Below, one piece after another: positions 1 through 11,823 of a stretch of DNA of 64,000 nucleotides; within the stretch, counting starts at the first letter, position 1, and the number at the start of each line of letters is the position of its first letter. A model generated the notes under the pieces. The model worked only from the letters and a program-made list of their open reading frames with translations, ran no database searches and had not been told where the DNA came from. Position numbers and translations under genes: made by a program. The stretch spans positions 1-64,000 of the forward strand of contig JBBBWG010021111.1 in assembly GCA_037176905.1 (NCBI GenBank). Reading direction: 5' to 3'. Source of the DNA: Azolla pinnata. Taxonomy: Eukaryota; Streptophyta; Polypodiopsida; Salviniales; Salviniaceae.

Positions 1-1708
1 CGCCGACGCCGCCGCCGCCGTCGCCGCCGCCTGCGCCGCCTGCCAGCTCTCCGCCTACTGGAAGGGCTTCATCCCCCTCGTGTGGCCCCGCACCAAGTAC
101 ATCGACGTGATCGTAGCCGGCGCGATGGCGCAGTACGTCCCCACGCTCGACTTCCTCAGCGGCGGCCTCCCCCTCGTCTGCACCATGTACGCGTCGTCCG
201 AGTGCTACTTCGGCGTCAACCTGCGCCCCCTCGACGACCCCGCCCGCGTCTCCTACACCCTCATCCCCAACATGGCCTACTTCGAGTTCCTCCCCGTGGC
301 GCCGCGCCGCGCCGCGCGCTCTCCCCCCGACGTCGACGATCGCGATCCTCCTCGCGATCATCGTCGGGATCCTCCTCGGGATCCTCCTCGGGATCATCAT
401 CGGGATCATCATCGCGACGGTGCGCCGTCGCCGTCGCCGTCGCCTTCGCCGCGCGACGACGCCGTCCACGGCAACGGCGACCACGGCAACGACGGCGACA
501 ACGACGGCGACGGCGACCACGGCGACAGCGACACCGTCCACGGCAACAACGGCGACCATGGCAACAACGGCGACCACGACGGCGACGGCGACGGCGACCA
601 CGGCGACGACGACCTCCGGCATCAGCTCGTCGACCTCGTCGACGTCGAGGTCGGGCGCGAGTACGAGCTCGTCGTCACCACCTACGCAGGTGCACACGAC
701 GCTCTCTCTCTCTCTCTCGCACATGCATTTCTCGCCGCGATCGCGCTCGCAGCATCCCCCCGAACCCCGATTCCGGGGTTCCGGATTACCATCTTCTTCT
801 TCCTTCCTTCTTTCCTTCTTTCTTTTCTTTTGTCTTGCTGAGGGTGGTTGGGGCCCCTCCATTGTGGCGAGCTGTGCCCGCCCCTTGTGATCGGATCCCT
901 CGCGGGATCACGATCATCTCTCCCTCTCCCTCTCGCATTCATCGCATCGCATCACACACCTTGTGTTAGGATTCGGATACGGATTTGGAGTAGGATTCGG
1001 AGTAGGATTAGGATTCGGATTCGGATGCGGAGTAGGATTAGGGTTCGGATTCGGATTCGGATTTGGAGTAGGATTCGGGATTCGGATTCGGATTTGGAGT
1101 AGGATTCGGGATTCGGGATTCGGATTGGGATTCGGATTAGGATTAGGACCGGGGGCGCTCCATTCTCGCGAGCTGCTGGCTGGCCCCCTTGTTGATCATC
1201 ACACGATCGCGATCCGCTCTATCTCTCTCTCTATCTCTCTTGCATCCCAAATCACACATCACAAACCCAGGTGTGGATCGCGATCCGCTCTATCTCTCTC
1301 TCTATCTCTCTTGCATCCCAAATCACACATCACAAACCCACACACACACACCTGGATGATCTCATCTCAGGCCTGTACCGGTACCGCGTGGGCGACATCC
1401 TGCGCGTGTCGGGCTTCCACAACAGCGCGCCGACGTTCCAGTTCGTGTGCCGCAAGAACGTGGCGCTGAGCATCGACGCGGACAAGACGGACGAGGGCAC
1501 GCTGCAGCGCGCGGTGGAGGCGGCGACGGGCGCGCACCTCGGCGCCGCCGATCTCAGGCTGCTCGAGTACACGAGCTTCGTCGACCTGTCGACGATCCCA
1601 GCGCACTACGTCTTGTTCTGGGAGCTTCAGCACAAGTCGGGATCCGCGGACATCAAGAACGACGACAACAACAGCAACAACAACAACAACAACAGCAACA
1701 ACAACAGC

Positions 1709-1754
<46 letters not shown>

Positions 1755-2101
1755 ACGACGACGACGATGATGGAGACGAAGACCCAGGCTTCAGACGGCT
1801 TCTCGAGGAGTGCTGCGCCACGATCGAGGAGAACCTCGACTCGGTGTACCGGCAGGGCCGCGCCGCGTGCGGCTCGATCGGGCCGCTCGAGATCCGCACC
1901 GTCCGCTCCGGCGCGTTCGACGCGCTCATGGACTTCTCGCTCGCGCGCGGCGCGTCCATCAACCAGTACAAGGCGCCGCGCTGTGTGAAAGCGCCCGCCA
2001 TCGTCGACCTCATGAACGCGCGCGTGCTCGCCACCTTCTTCAGCCCGCGGTGCCCCTCCTTCGTCCCCTCCTCGGGGAAAGCCCTAAACCCTAAACCCTA
2101 A
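1..2101 (+). CDS. GH3: GH3 acyl-acid amido synthetase, 3' half (partial)
   Basis: GH3 enzymes are cytosolic; they adenylate auxin, jasmonate or benzoates and join them to amino acids. The frame is open from base 2, so the N-terminal half lies beyond the left edge. Exons 2-689 and 1371-2101 join in phase 1 through a split Gly codon (VVTTYAG / LYRYRVGD). Family blocks seen in order: [100 protein letters not shown]. Two stretches are foreign to the family: a ~100-residue Asp/His/Gly/Arg-rich insert (about 300-620) and a poly-Asn/Asp tract (about 1660-1775), both simple-repeat expansions. The last codons (ALNPKP, stop) are read from AAACCCT telomere-like repeats, yet the protein ends about where GH3 proteins normally end. 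The substrate cannot be inferred. Family assignment is firm. Confidence 0.95.
966..1340. repeat. GGATTC hexamer array and 65-bp direct duplication in the GH3 intron
   Basis: The 681-bp GH3 intron (690-1370) holds a degenerate GGATTC/GGATTA hexanucleotide array at about 966-1150. It also holds an exact 65-bp direct repeat (1205-1269 and 1276-1340) separated by 6 bp, made of CT-rich sequence ending in CACAAACCCA. The true acceptor is at 1369-1370. The CAG that ends the first repeat copy would not join exon 1 in frame. Confidence 0.9.
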
Positions 2102-3160
2102 ACCCTAAAACCCTAAAACCCTAAGCCCTAAGCCCTTAGCCCTTAGCCCTCGACTCTATAGACCCTTAAGCCCTAAACCCTCGACTCTAAACCCTTAAGC
2201 ACTAAACCCTAAACCCTATAAAGCCAGAAACGCTAAGCCCTAACCTCTAGTTTTGATTTAAGCCCTAAGCCCTAAACCCTAAACCCTAAGCCCTAAGCCC
2301 TCAACTCTAGACCCTTAAGTCCTAAACCCTCGACTCTAAACCCTAAGTCCTAAACCCTCGACTCTAAACCCTTGTGCCCTAAACCCTAAACCGTTACCGT
2401 TGCGCTGCCGTCCCGTCGATCCTATCCCTCTTAGCCCTAGTTTTGGTTTAGGGTTTTAGGGTTTAGCCCACTAAACCCTAAACCCTACTCTTGGCTTACG
2501 CCCCAAAACCCTAAATCCTTACCAATCCTTAGTTTTGGTTAAAGCCATAAACCCTAAGTCCTAAACTCTAGGTTTGATTTAAGCCCTAAGCCCTAAACCC
2601 TAAACCCTAAGCCCTATACCTTAAGCCTGAGCCCTCAACTCTAAACGCTTTAGCCCTAAACCTTAAACCGTTACCGTTGACCTGCCATCCCGTTGATCCT
2701 ATCCATCTTAGCCCTAGTTTTGGTTTAGGGTTTTAGGGTTTAGCCCCACTAAACCCTAAACCCTACTCTTGGCTTACGCCCCGAAACCCTAAATCCTAAA
2801 TCCTTACCAATCCCTAGTTTTGGTTAAAGGCATAAACCCTAAGCCCTAAACACTAGTTTTAATTTAAGCCCTAAACCCTAAACCCTAAACCCTAAACCCT
2901 AAAGTCTAAGAGTTTTGGTTAAGCCCTAAACCCCCAACCCCTTAACCCCCTTACCAATGAGTGGCCATCCCATCAATCCTATCCATCTTAGCCTAGTTTT
3001 GATTCAGCCTTTTTTGGTCTAGCCACTAAACCCTAAACCCTAGTTTTGGTCAAGCCCTAAACCCTTGAACCCTTTGAACCCTGGAGCCCTTACCAATGAG
3101 TTACCATCCCATTCATCCTATCTATCTTTGCCCTAGTTTTGGTTTAGCCACTCTGCATTC
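2081..3160. repeat. Satellite built from degenerate telomere-like CCCTAAA motifs
   Basis: About 1.1 kb dominated by CCCTAAA and variants (CCCTAAG, CCCTTAG, CCTCGACTCTAAA), with a few forward TTTAGGG patches. A higher-order unit is visible: the block 'CCGTTACCGTT...GATCCTATCC...TTAGCCCTAGTTTTGGTT' starts near 2392 and again near 2668, with diverged versions near 2952 and 3091. The full unit is therefore about 276-284 bp. It begins inside the last GH3 codons. It looks like an interstitial telomere-derived satellite and not a chromosome end, because genes continue on both sides. Confidence 0.9.
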
Positions 3161-3310
3161 TCTGTTTCTTTTTTTGCTACAAGATGATAGATTGCACACA
3201 CACACACACACACATCCACACAGCACAAGACACGCGCGCTCGAAGATTGCCCTTCCTAATGAGTGTAACATACAGGGGTTGGGACGAACGTCGGCGCGAT
3301 CCCGAAGAAG

Positions 3311-3367
<57 letters not shown>

Positions 3368-4124
3368 TTGTATCATATGCCCATATTCTTCTTTAACTAA
3401 GTTGTTGCGATGCTTGTTGCGAATTCCGTCGATGCATGATCTTCTGTTGCGTGACGACGTCCAGTGGGGGGAAAATGCCTGGGGATTGTTTCAAAAAGCA
3501 AATGGAATCGAAGCGTGTTCCGAAGAGCTCTCGGGGCGGCATGCATGCCGATTACATTTGCGAATGCTATGCGGCTAAACCCAAGCGAGCGAGTTGTTTG
3601 CGCAAATGGGAGGCCACTACGAATTCGCCAAATATAACCATATCCGAGGGGTATATGAAAATGGGCGCTTCGACGCAAACAGACACTGGCTCTAAAAACA
3701 TAATAATCGCATCAATCGCCCCGACACTTTACCAAGCCAGCCAAGCAAGCGCGAGATCGCCTATGAATCGAGCTCCTCTGACTTTGTTGTTCTTTGTTTT
3801 TCTTTTTTTTTTTTGGCTTTGCTCTTGTGTGCCTGCATATGTGGTCACGCCGACCGACCGACGGGAACGTGGATAGGAGGATGCATGATCGATGGGCGAG
3901 GTCATAGTTTAAGCGCAAGGCTCCCCCGGTCCACACAGAACAAGCACTGCAAGAGGCATTGTCATCGAGATCTTCTTCTTCTTGGAGGCCCCTCCCTTGT
4001 GAGAGCGTGAGCCGACCCGCGTAAAAGGCGGACGAAGCAAATAATGTTTTCGATTGCTTTTGTCGCGGGATCGGCTGACACCGTGCCGGAGCTCTTTCTC
4101 CGCGAGTGTGTTTCCATTGACTCT

Positions 4125-4165
<41 letters not shown>

Positions 4166-4511
4166 AGACCACTGAGGCAGCAAAATCTTCAGGACTTTGT
4201 GTGACAATGGGGCCAAAGCATCTCACCAACATGCAATCCTTTTTACCAGCAACAGTCGCGAGCTCCGTACAAGAAGCCTCGATCGAACTGGAGACATTGG
4301 GAACTACCACCAACTCTCCCCCCCCCTTCCACCCCCAGGTACTCTCTGCTTCTCTCCGTTTCATGTACCTTTCTCTGCTACAGGAGGCCTCGATCGATCC
4401 CTGACTCGATCGATCCTTGACTCGATCGATCGATCGATCGCTACCTCCTCCACCACCACCTGCTCTGCTACTAGGGGCAAAAGGCGAAACTCAGACATAC
4501 TACTGCGGTGG

Positions 4512-4583
<72 letters not shown>

Positions 4584-5710
4584 GCTTCGCTGGAGGGGAT
4601 CGACATCTCGACGCATCATCGGATCATCCCAAAGTTTAAAAAACAAACAAACAAAAAAAGAAGATCGGAGAATAAAGCGGCGAAATTAAAGGCGATGCCG
4701 CATCGGAATAAAGTCCACGGCATCTCCTGCATTGCTCAGGATTTGTTCACGAGACGGCGAGAGAGAAAGAGAGAGAGATAGAGAGAGAGAGAGAGGAAGC
4801 AAATAGTGAGTAAGATTGCGAGACCGATCGTGAAGTCGGTGTGTTCAAGCCCTGCATTATTGCAAAAGTGGCATGAATGGCATTTTGGCCTATTGAACTG
4901 GTGAAAGTGGGCTTCGAGACATTTTGGGCTTTAGGGATTCGAAAAATTGTCGGAAGCATCCAAGAAAAACCCCAAAATAATTACTCCTCAACTAATTAGG
5001 TGCCTATGAATGCATAGCCTAAGAGATTATAAGCAACTTCTCATGCTAAGCTGTGTCGAGTGCCCTGAGGAGGCTTTTTGGTGTTCATTTGTTCCCCCTG
5101 AGGAGGCTTTTTGGTGTTCATTTGTTCCCGACAAAATCGAGTCATTTCCTACTCTTTGTGTACATGGTGCAATGCTATATAATGCAAAATATATTCGTTT
5201 GGAAAAGGTAACATCTCATGCTAGCAGGTCGAAAAATTGTTGAGGGATCGAACTCGAGCTCATTGAAAGAATCGATCACAACAAAAGAAAACTCGGTTCA
5301 CCACCGAGTGCCCTGAGTGGCTGTGGAGCTTCAACCGAACACCGTGCCACTTTTGCTCTAAGTACCAAAATGAAGCAACATCAAGATGCAAAACAGATAC
5401 AAGACTTGTGTATCACATCAGAGATGCATCCAGACAAATATATATAGATATATGTATATCTATACAAATAAAAAAACAAGCATTTTCTTCTTAGAGAATC
5501 GGTTTATGAATTATATAGAGATGATGAAATCCCAAATTCAGTCCTTGGTGCTCAAGAATCAGATGTACAAAATATACTTCTTCCTTTGCAAAGGAAACCG
5601 AAACCAAAGCAGTTATGTATGTATATATATCGGAATGCTGGAAATTGTTGTGAGATAATTGTACATTTGAATGAAAGCCTTCAAGCAAGCACAGTTTTCT
5701 CTTCTTTCTC
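3161..5710. other. Gene-free stretch with microsatellites
   Basis: No convincing gene. It contains AC repeats (3195-3212), CT runs (3311-3365 and 4513-4580), a GACA tetranucleotide run (about 4124-4166), GATC runs (about 4385-4440), a GA run (4758-4796) and an exact 33-bp tandem duplication (5063-5095 and 5096-5128). Open frames here are products of the repeats. The last ~200 bases before 5711 are probably the 3' UTR of the minus-strand SNARE gene. Confidence 0.7.
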
Positions 5711-8700
5711 TCATGAGGAGAGCTTCTTGTATGCAATGATGATGATAGCAACAACGAGGGCACCAATAAGCCCGCCCATGATCCATTTGTTGCGGCTCAT
5801 TCTTCGCGTCATGGATATCAGAATCTTCTTGCTTTTGCCGATATTGTCGTCTACGTCAACAAGCTACCAATGCAGAAACAGAAAGCATATATAGGTCAAC
5901 TCAGAAAAGCAACACTAAAAGCAAATCTACAACACCTCCAAAAATGGCAACAAAAATTGGCAACAGACACTACTCTAAATCAATACATCTATCTGAGGAT
6001 CCAAACTGCCTCCAACTATATCTTCCTTACACGTGCAGACGAACAAGGCATATCTATATGAGATGGCTAATATGATTCCCATTCGAGAGCGACAAGTACA
6101 TGAGTACCGAGTGACATGACTTGAAGATACATACATATAAGGACATTTCTGATAAGGGGGATCCCACCATGACGAGCTGGGCTGTAATGTAGTATGATTA
6201 GGTGCGTATCTAACTAGGCTTGTCAATGGTAGGAAGCCATTTGAGAAACCATACATTACTCAGTGTTAGAATGAATCGCTAGCATTCCGGAGATTCAGAG
6301 TCTTGAAACATTTGAAACAGGCAAGAAAAATCTCTACTCCTGTGAGTAGTGGAAATAAAAAAGAAAAAGAAAACCCTATTTTATCATTACCGTATCTTGT
6401 GCATGAAGGAGAGTTTGTCTCTGTTGGTGGAGATCTTGCAATATGGAAACACCAAGCTCCTCAGTCTCTAGAATAGTCCTCTTGCTTTCTCTAATTCTGT
6501 CACTCGATTGGTTAAGCCTCTCTGTTGACATTAAAAGCTTGTCCCTTTGAGCACTTGCCGCCTGAAAGTAATTGAAAAGACAAAATGTATGCAAAACCTT
6601 AGAGTTCTCATAATCAAAGAGACTTCATTACATGGATTTACTCAAAATTTCTCCTATGCATATGACACTGTCAACAGCAGGTCTTTAAACACATAAGATT
6701 CATCAGTAAACAAATACTATTCACCATGTTTGCTTTCATGCTATAATTTATAAGGGGAGAAATAGCACCATACCCTCAAAGGATCTAAATGGCCTCCTTC
6801 CAGCAACTCTTCTCGATCCATCTCTGTTTCTGAAGAGCCTTTCTTCAACTCCCTTTTCAGGTTATTTAGGTCGGCCTTGTATTCCCTCAACTTTGCTAAC
6901 AAAATAGCTTTTTGTGTGGGTTGCAAGCTCCGGGCTTCGAGATCCATCTTCCTAATCTTCAACAAGAAATAGAAATCATCATGAAAAAATATTTGGAATT
7001 GGCTATGTATACAACAGGTTACAAGATCTGGAAAGGGAACAAGAGTAACCAACCAACGACTCTGCTTCATCTAATCCAGCCTTAAGCTCGGCAAGCTTTT
7101 GCTTCTTTTGCTCTATCCAAAAGAAAATTGTAAATATTAACACGCATCTAATATATGTGAACTGCAGTAATGAGAAGAACAAATGACATATCTAATATGG
7201 GAAATTTTTTAGTGAAAAAAATATGAAAATTAGGACATATCTGGTCTATGTGATATACAACAATGAGAAAAATAAATAAAAGGAGAACATTCTAAGCCCA
7301 TGAAAGCCAAAAATTTAAAGCTCAGAAATTTGGATTTAACCAAAAGGATCTGTAACTATTTGACTGCATGCAGATATATTTGCATGTACAACCTCTCATT
7401 AACATAATTGTTAAAAACGTGTATTTTATTTCTAGAACATGTCTCCAAATACTCAAAACCATTCAACATTTATTGTGTTTTAGAACATCAACATCAAGAC
7501 TGTTCCACGTACTTTTCACACTTAACATACACTACGAATTCTACTAATGTAACAAGTAGATTACATTTTTTACTTAGTGAACATGCGAATATGATTCAAA
7601 AAAATTCGTTACACTAAAATATTCTTATAAAACCAAAGAATTTGCTCATCAAGCAATCTTTTAGGCAAAAATCTTTAATTTGATGCAGTTTTCTATGTAC
7701 TTGTATGAAATAGTTCGATAAAATCATCTAAATTTAGTAAAATTAGCTGTTACCCGCAACATAAGTATCAGAAGCATTTGACATATTTAATACATTTTAT
7801 TTGTAGGATACATATGTGAAGTACTTTTAATTTTTAAAATACGCAACATATGTATTACATAGGTGCTGTATGCCAAGTAATGACCATACCTCCGAAACTT
7901 GCGTATATTTCAGATAGATGTCCAGCATTCTTTTATTTACGAGTTGGCCATATGTACGTGAATGATGGATACAAATGGAAACACCACACAGCTCATAGAA
8001 ATTTACTAGAAAATTGATATACCTATCTATGTCTATGTCCCTATCTTTGTAGATGTCGATGTTGATGCCTATGTAGCTATCGATATTTATGTTTATGTCT
8101 ATGTCTATGCCTATGCCTATGCATAAGCCTAATCCTATTCCTATTCCTATCTCTATGTCTATCTATGCCTACATCTGTCTACGTCTGTCTATGCTTCTCT
8201 ATGCCTATGTCTACGTTGGTGTATGTCTGTGCGTGGTTTTCTAGCTATATATATGCCTATGTCATTGCCTATGCCTACTCCAATTCCTATGCCACTGCCA
8301 ATGGCAATGTCTATGTCTATGCCTATGTCAATGTCTCCGTCTATGCATAAGTATCTGTAATGGATACATTGTTATGTAGCTATACATGTGTACAAACCCA
8401 TCTCACAAGAAATCATGCAAAGGCTTTTCTTACGCAATTGAATCAAGGAAAAGATGAGAAATACAAGAAACTTGTAGGAAATAAGTGGCTTTTTCATACG
8501 TAGATTTTCTAGATTTCTAAAGACACATCATAATTTTCTATGAAATGCCCCTCTATGAGTAAACATCCTTAGAGAACTCTACATTTCACCGCAGATAAGA
8601 AGGATTCTTGTATTGTGCACATTTGGAGACAACCAGGAAACTACTGTGAGAAAACTCTTGATTTTTTTCTACAACAAATAATGGGTCATCCAGATCAACA

Positions 8701-9305
8701 ATGGCGTAATCTTAAGTTTATCCTCTCTGACAAACCAATGCAACATCCACATCAAAATGGTGTAATCTTAAACTTTTCACTACTAGAAATCAATTCTTGA
8801 GATCTTCTACCACAAATTGACGGAAAATCGAAACGAAAGCTTAACCTTGAGCTCATCTATTACAAAAAGAATGAGAAAATTCAGATAGAAATTGAATTCC
8901 TGAGCTTCACACAAAACAATAAAATCGAAATAATTTGAACAAAATTCATGGAGCACAAAGAGAGAAAAGATCGAACCCGATTAAAGAATTCTACAAATAT
9001 CCAAGATGAGCAACATGAAGATTGGATCGAAAACCCTAAAATCTACGCAGAGATAACAGGATCCACGGAGTAAAAATGAAAAAAAAAACAAATCTCCATT
9101 CTTGCAACCATAAAAATAATGAGAGAGAGAGAGAGAAAATAAATAAATAAATGAATGAAATGAGAAAACAGAGGGAATGTGAAAGTGTTGTTGCGCGTCT
9201 GCGACTCATACCTCCATGGTGAAGGGAGAGAGAGGGGCATTTGGCAGTGAAACTCGCTGAGAGTTCACAGTATTGTCTTTCGTAGTTGTCGAAGACTTCA
9301 CTCAT
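5711..9305 (-). CDS. VTI1: VTI1-type Qb-SNARE (vesicle transport v-SNARE), complete
   Basis: Membrane-anchored Qb-SNARE for fusion at the trans-Golgi, prevacuolar and vacuolar membranes. Five exons: 9212-9305, 7054-7112, 6774-6956, 6391-6561, 5711-5863, with junction phases 1,0,0,0. They sum to 660 nt, giving 219 aa, close to the ~220 aa usual for plant VTI11/12 proteins. It starts MSEVFDNYERQYCELSASF, typical of the family, and this is the only ATG that gives that start. Habc region: KAGLDEAESL / IRKMDLEARSLQP, AKLREYKADLNNLKRE. SNARE motif: LNQSSDRIRESKRTILETEE, LGVSILQDLHQQRQTLLHAQ. A single C-terminal membrane anchor follows (WIMGGLIGALVVAIIIIAY) with a short KKLSS end. The donor of intron 2 (GTTGGT) is weak but is the one that keeps the frame. 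Intron 1 is ~2.1 kb and contains a hexamer array. The paralogue (VTI11 or VTI12) cannot be told. Confidence 0.95.
8026..8346. repeat. TCTATG/CCTATG hexanucleotide array in VTI1 intron 1
   Basis: About 320 bp of degenerate hexamers (TCTATG, CCTATG, CGATGT and similar) inside the first intron of the SNARE gene. The hexamer unit keeps a frame open on the plus strand (about 8165-8350), which is a repeat effect and not a gene. Confidence 0.85.
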
Positions 9306-11823
9306 GGCGATGGCAGCGGGATCGGGATCACAGATCGATGCGGGAAAAAGAAGAGGGAAAAAAAGGAAGCACGCACAGAGAGAGGAAAGACCCGATGGAA
9401 ATCGCCCACAAGAGAATGGAAATTGCCGACAATACCCCTCGCTCTCTGCTGGTTGAAGAAGCTTTTGAAATTCCCCACAATGCCCCTCATCTCTTATCAT
9501 ATGCTCTCAAAAAACAACATCAGAATCAAATTTCACTGCTTATTGCAAGTTCATTTGTGAAAAGGATTCTGGAGGAAACAATCTTACCTTGTTGGAAGAG
9601 TCCATAAATCAGAGCATTCACAGACATGAAACGAAAGGAGGTCGACGAGCCAAACTGATGCAAATTGGTTGCTAGCGATTCACCGAAAGATCCAAGGACG
9701 CTAGATTTCATCAAAGGATTCTTCAGGGCTTGGGGACGAGAGATGCAGATTGGACTTTGTTCACTGCGCGGCCTAGCGATCTCGAAGTAGAGGCAGCACA
9801 ACCACTTGTTGGTAATCCTCTGATTTTACGGATGAAATATATAGTAAGATGTTTTGGATGCAGATCCAAGCCGGATTTTTGGAGTGGATTCGCAACTGCA
9901 CCCGGCAGCCTTCTCTAGCAACTCGGAGAAGACCTGTCAAACTTGAAGAAAAGAGATTCAGATACATCAATCGTCAACGGCTCTATTTACCAACAACTCA
10001 TCTATATTTTGTACTCGATATGCAATACGCAATCTGTAAATACGAAGTTGAATCTTTTTCTGGGAAAAAAAAACAAAATCGCCGTTCTTTCTTTCTTTGC
10101 ATACACATCTGAGCGCTCAATGACACTTTCAGAGTTCAAACGTCGTGTGACACAAGTTACGGGTATTAAGAAGAGTAGACTGAAATCTGTGATCTGCCAG
10201 TGAACTTCCTGTCTCATAAACATTTTCTTTCGAGCTTCCATCATGTCAAAGCTTCCGAGCTTTCTCCTCAATCATGATTTCGTCTTCGTCTTCTTCAGAG
10301 TCGTGACTTCGTCGTCTCTTCACCATTTTTAACCTTCCATCTTCATTTTCATCTTCCTCAAACCCATACCTCATCTTGTATCGTCGAAGAGATGCCGTGC
10401 ATAATCCTCAAACATAACATGTTTCTCTAGTTTCAATGGAATGTTTTGAACAACCGGACGATGACGGAATCTCATAATTAGATAGATCTCCAGTTATACT
10501 TTTCTTCTTTTCTTCTTACTTGCATAAAAAAGATTGATCTTAGTGTTAATGGGGTGCACTGTACAAATGAACCAGCCTCAGAAACTACAAATTGTTCTCT
10601 ACTGATTCTAAGTTTCATACAATATTGGTTCTTTGCCCGAACCTAGATATACTTGAAGAGCATATCGCACTATAAGCTGCTCCAGAGTTATACTTCCAGA
10701 GCGGACGGTCCATAAAAAGAAATCAATGCACTGGTTGAGATTGCTCTACACAGCAAAGTAAACTCAATCCACCAACAGTCTGCAACAACAGATCCGCTGT
10801 GCTCCACCGATTTCCAGATCTTTTCGGTAACAACTTGTATCAGAAAGAGCACGAGAAATAAAGATCATTTGTACAAGAATTCATTCGGTGAGCTTTGCCA
10901 ATGTAAGCTCATGTATCAGCTCACAAATTGCATTTCAAAGCTCTTATGAAACCTCATATACTTCAAAGGAAGTCTCCTCTAAGATCAATACTTAAGACAG
11001 TTTTCTTCCTTGTTTCTTATCACATGCATATCGCCACATGGCAATGCCAGCCAGCACGCTGCGATGCACGCAACTCCACGGCAACAAATCCTGAAGAATA
11101 AGAGAAGTTCACATCCCACATTCTGCGCTACCTCAGCATATTCCATCAAAACCTCATCGTCAGCCATTGCCAACACCATCTATATGCATGAATCATACAT
11201 ACCATAGCTTGGAAACGATCTCGAAGATGCATGCATTATCAGCGGCCCCCGCGTTGCACATGATACATCAAGCGCTCGTCAGATTGGCGCTGAAAGTTCA
11301 AAGGCCGGGAGGAAAAGCTCGGAAAGAACAACTTGTTTCGGATGGTGTGTTCAACCCCCCGGGGACCTTTCCCTTTAGGGGAGGTCAAAAGTAAAACTTG
11401 GGAAAAAAAAGGGTCTTGATTGGCGTTGCAGCCCTTTTTTTCCCAGCCATTCATTCAGTTCATGCACATGCTGCTTGTTTGCCCTTTCCTTCGGGGGCAG
11501 TTTACTTGAGGGTAGGGGGGGGGCATGAATGAATAAAACCCTGGAAGAAGGTGAGTGAGTAAGTAAGTAAGTAAGTATGTATGTATGTAAGTATATGTAT
11601 GAATGTATGTAAGTATATGTATGAATGTATGTAAGTATATGTATGAATGTATGTATGTATATGTATGAATGTATGTGTATAAAGATAGATATTTGGGGCT
11701 AAAGAATGATCGATCGGCGCATAAGCTTACGTGCTAAACATATCGTAGACGACAAATATAATCCTACGTACTAAACATATCGTAGACTACAGATATTCTA
11801 GGGTTTCAGGGTGGTGTGGGATT
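9306..11823. other. Intergenic stretch between VTI1 and KCR
   Basis: No supported coding gene. The first part is probably promoter and 5' leader of the minus-strand SNARE gene. A minus-strand open stretch ending at 9588 carries a strong splice donor (CAACAAG/GTAAGATT) and may be a noncoding upstream leader exon; this is weak. Near 11550-11680 there is a run of GTAT/GTAA/GAAT tetramers with a ~22-bp higher-order period. Near 11730-11790 the block CTAAACATATCGTAGAC occurs twice. Nothing else was recognised. Confidence 0.55.

Noticed and set aside
80-970. Arg-rich and Thr/Ala-rich alternative frames over GH3 exon 1
   Set aside because: They are shadows of GC-rich repeats; the frame with GH3 motifs is clear.
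2081-3160. True chromosome end
   Set aside because: Genes continue on both sides, the motifs are degenerate and there is a higher-order unit, so this is interstitial.
9526-9801. 91-codon minus-strand frame upstream of VTI1
   Set aside because: No recognised family. It has one strong donor and may be a leader exon, but no coding evidence.
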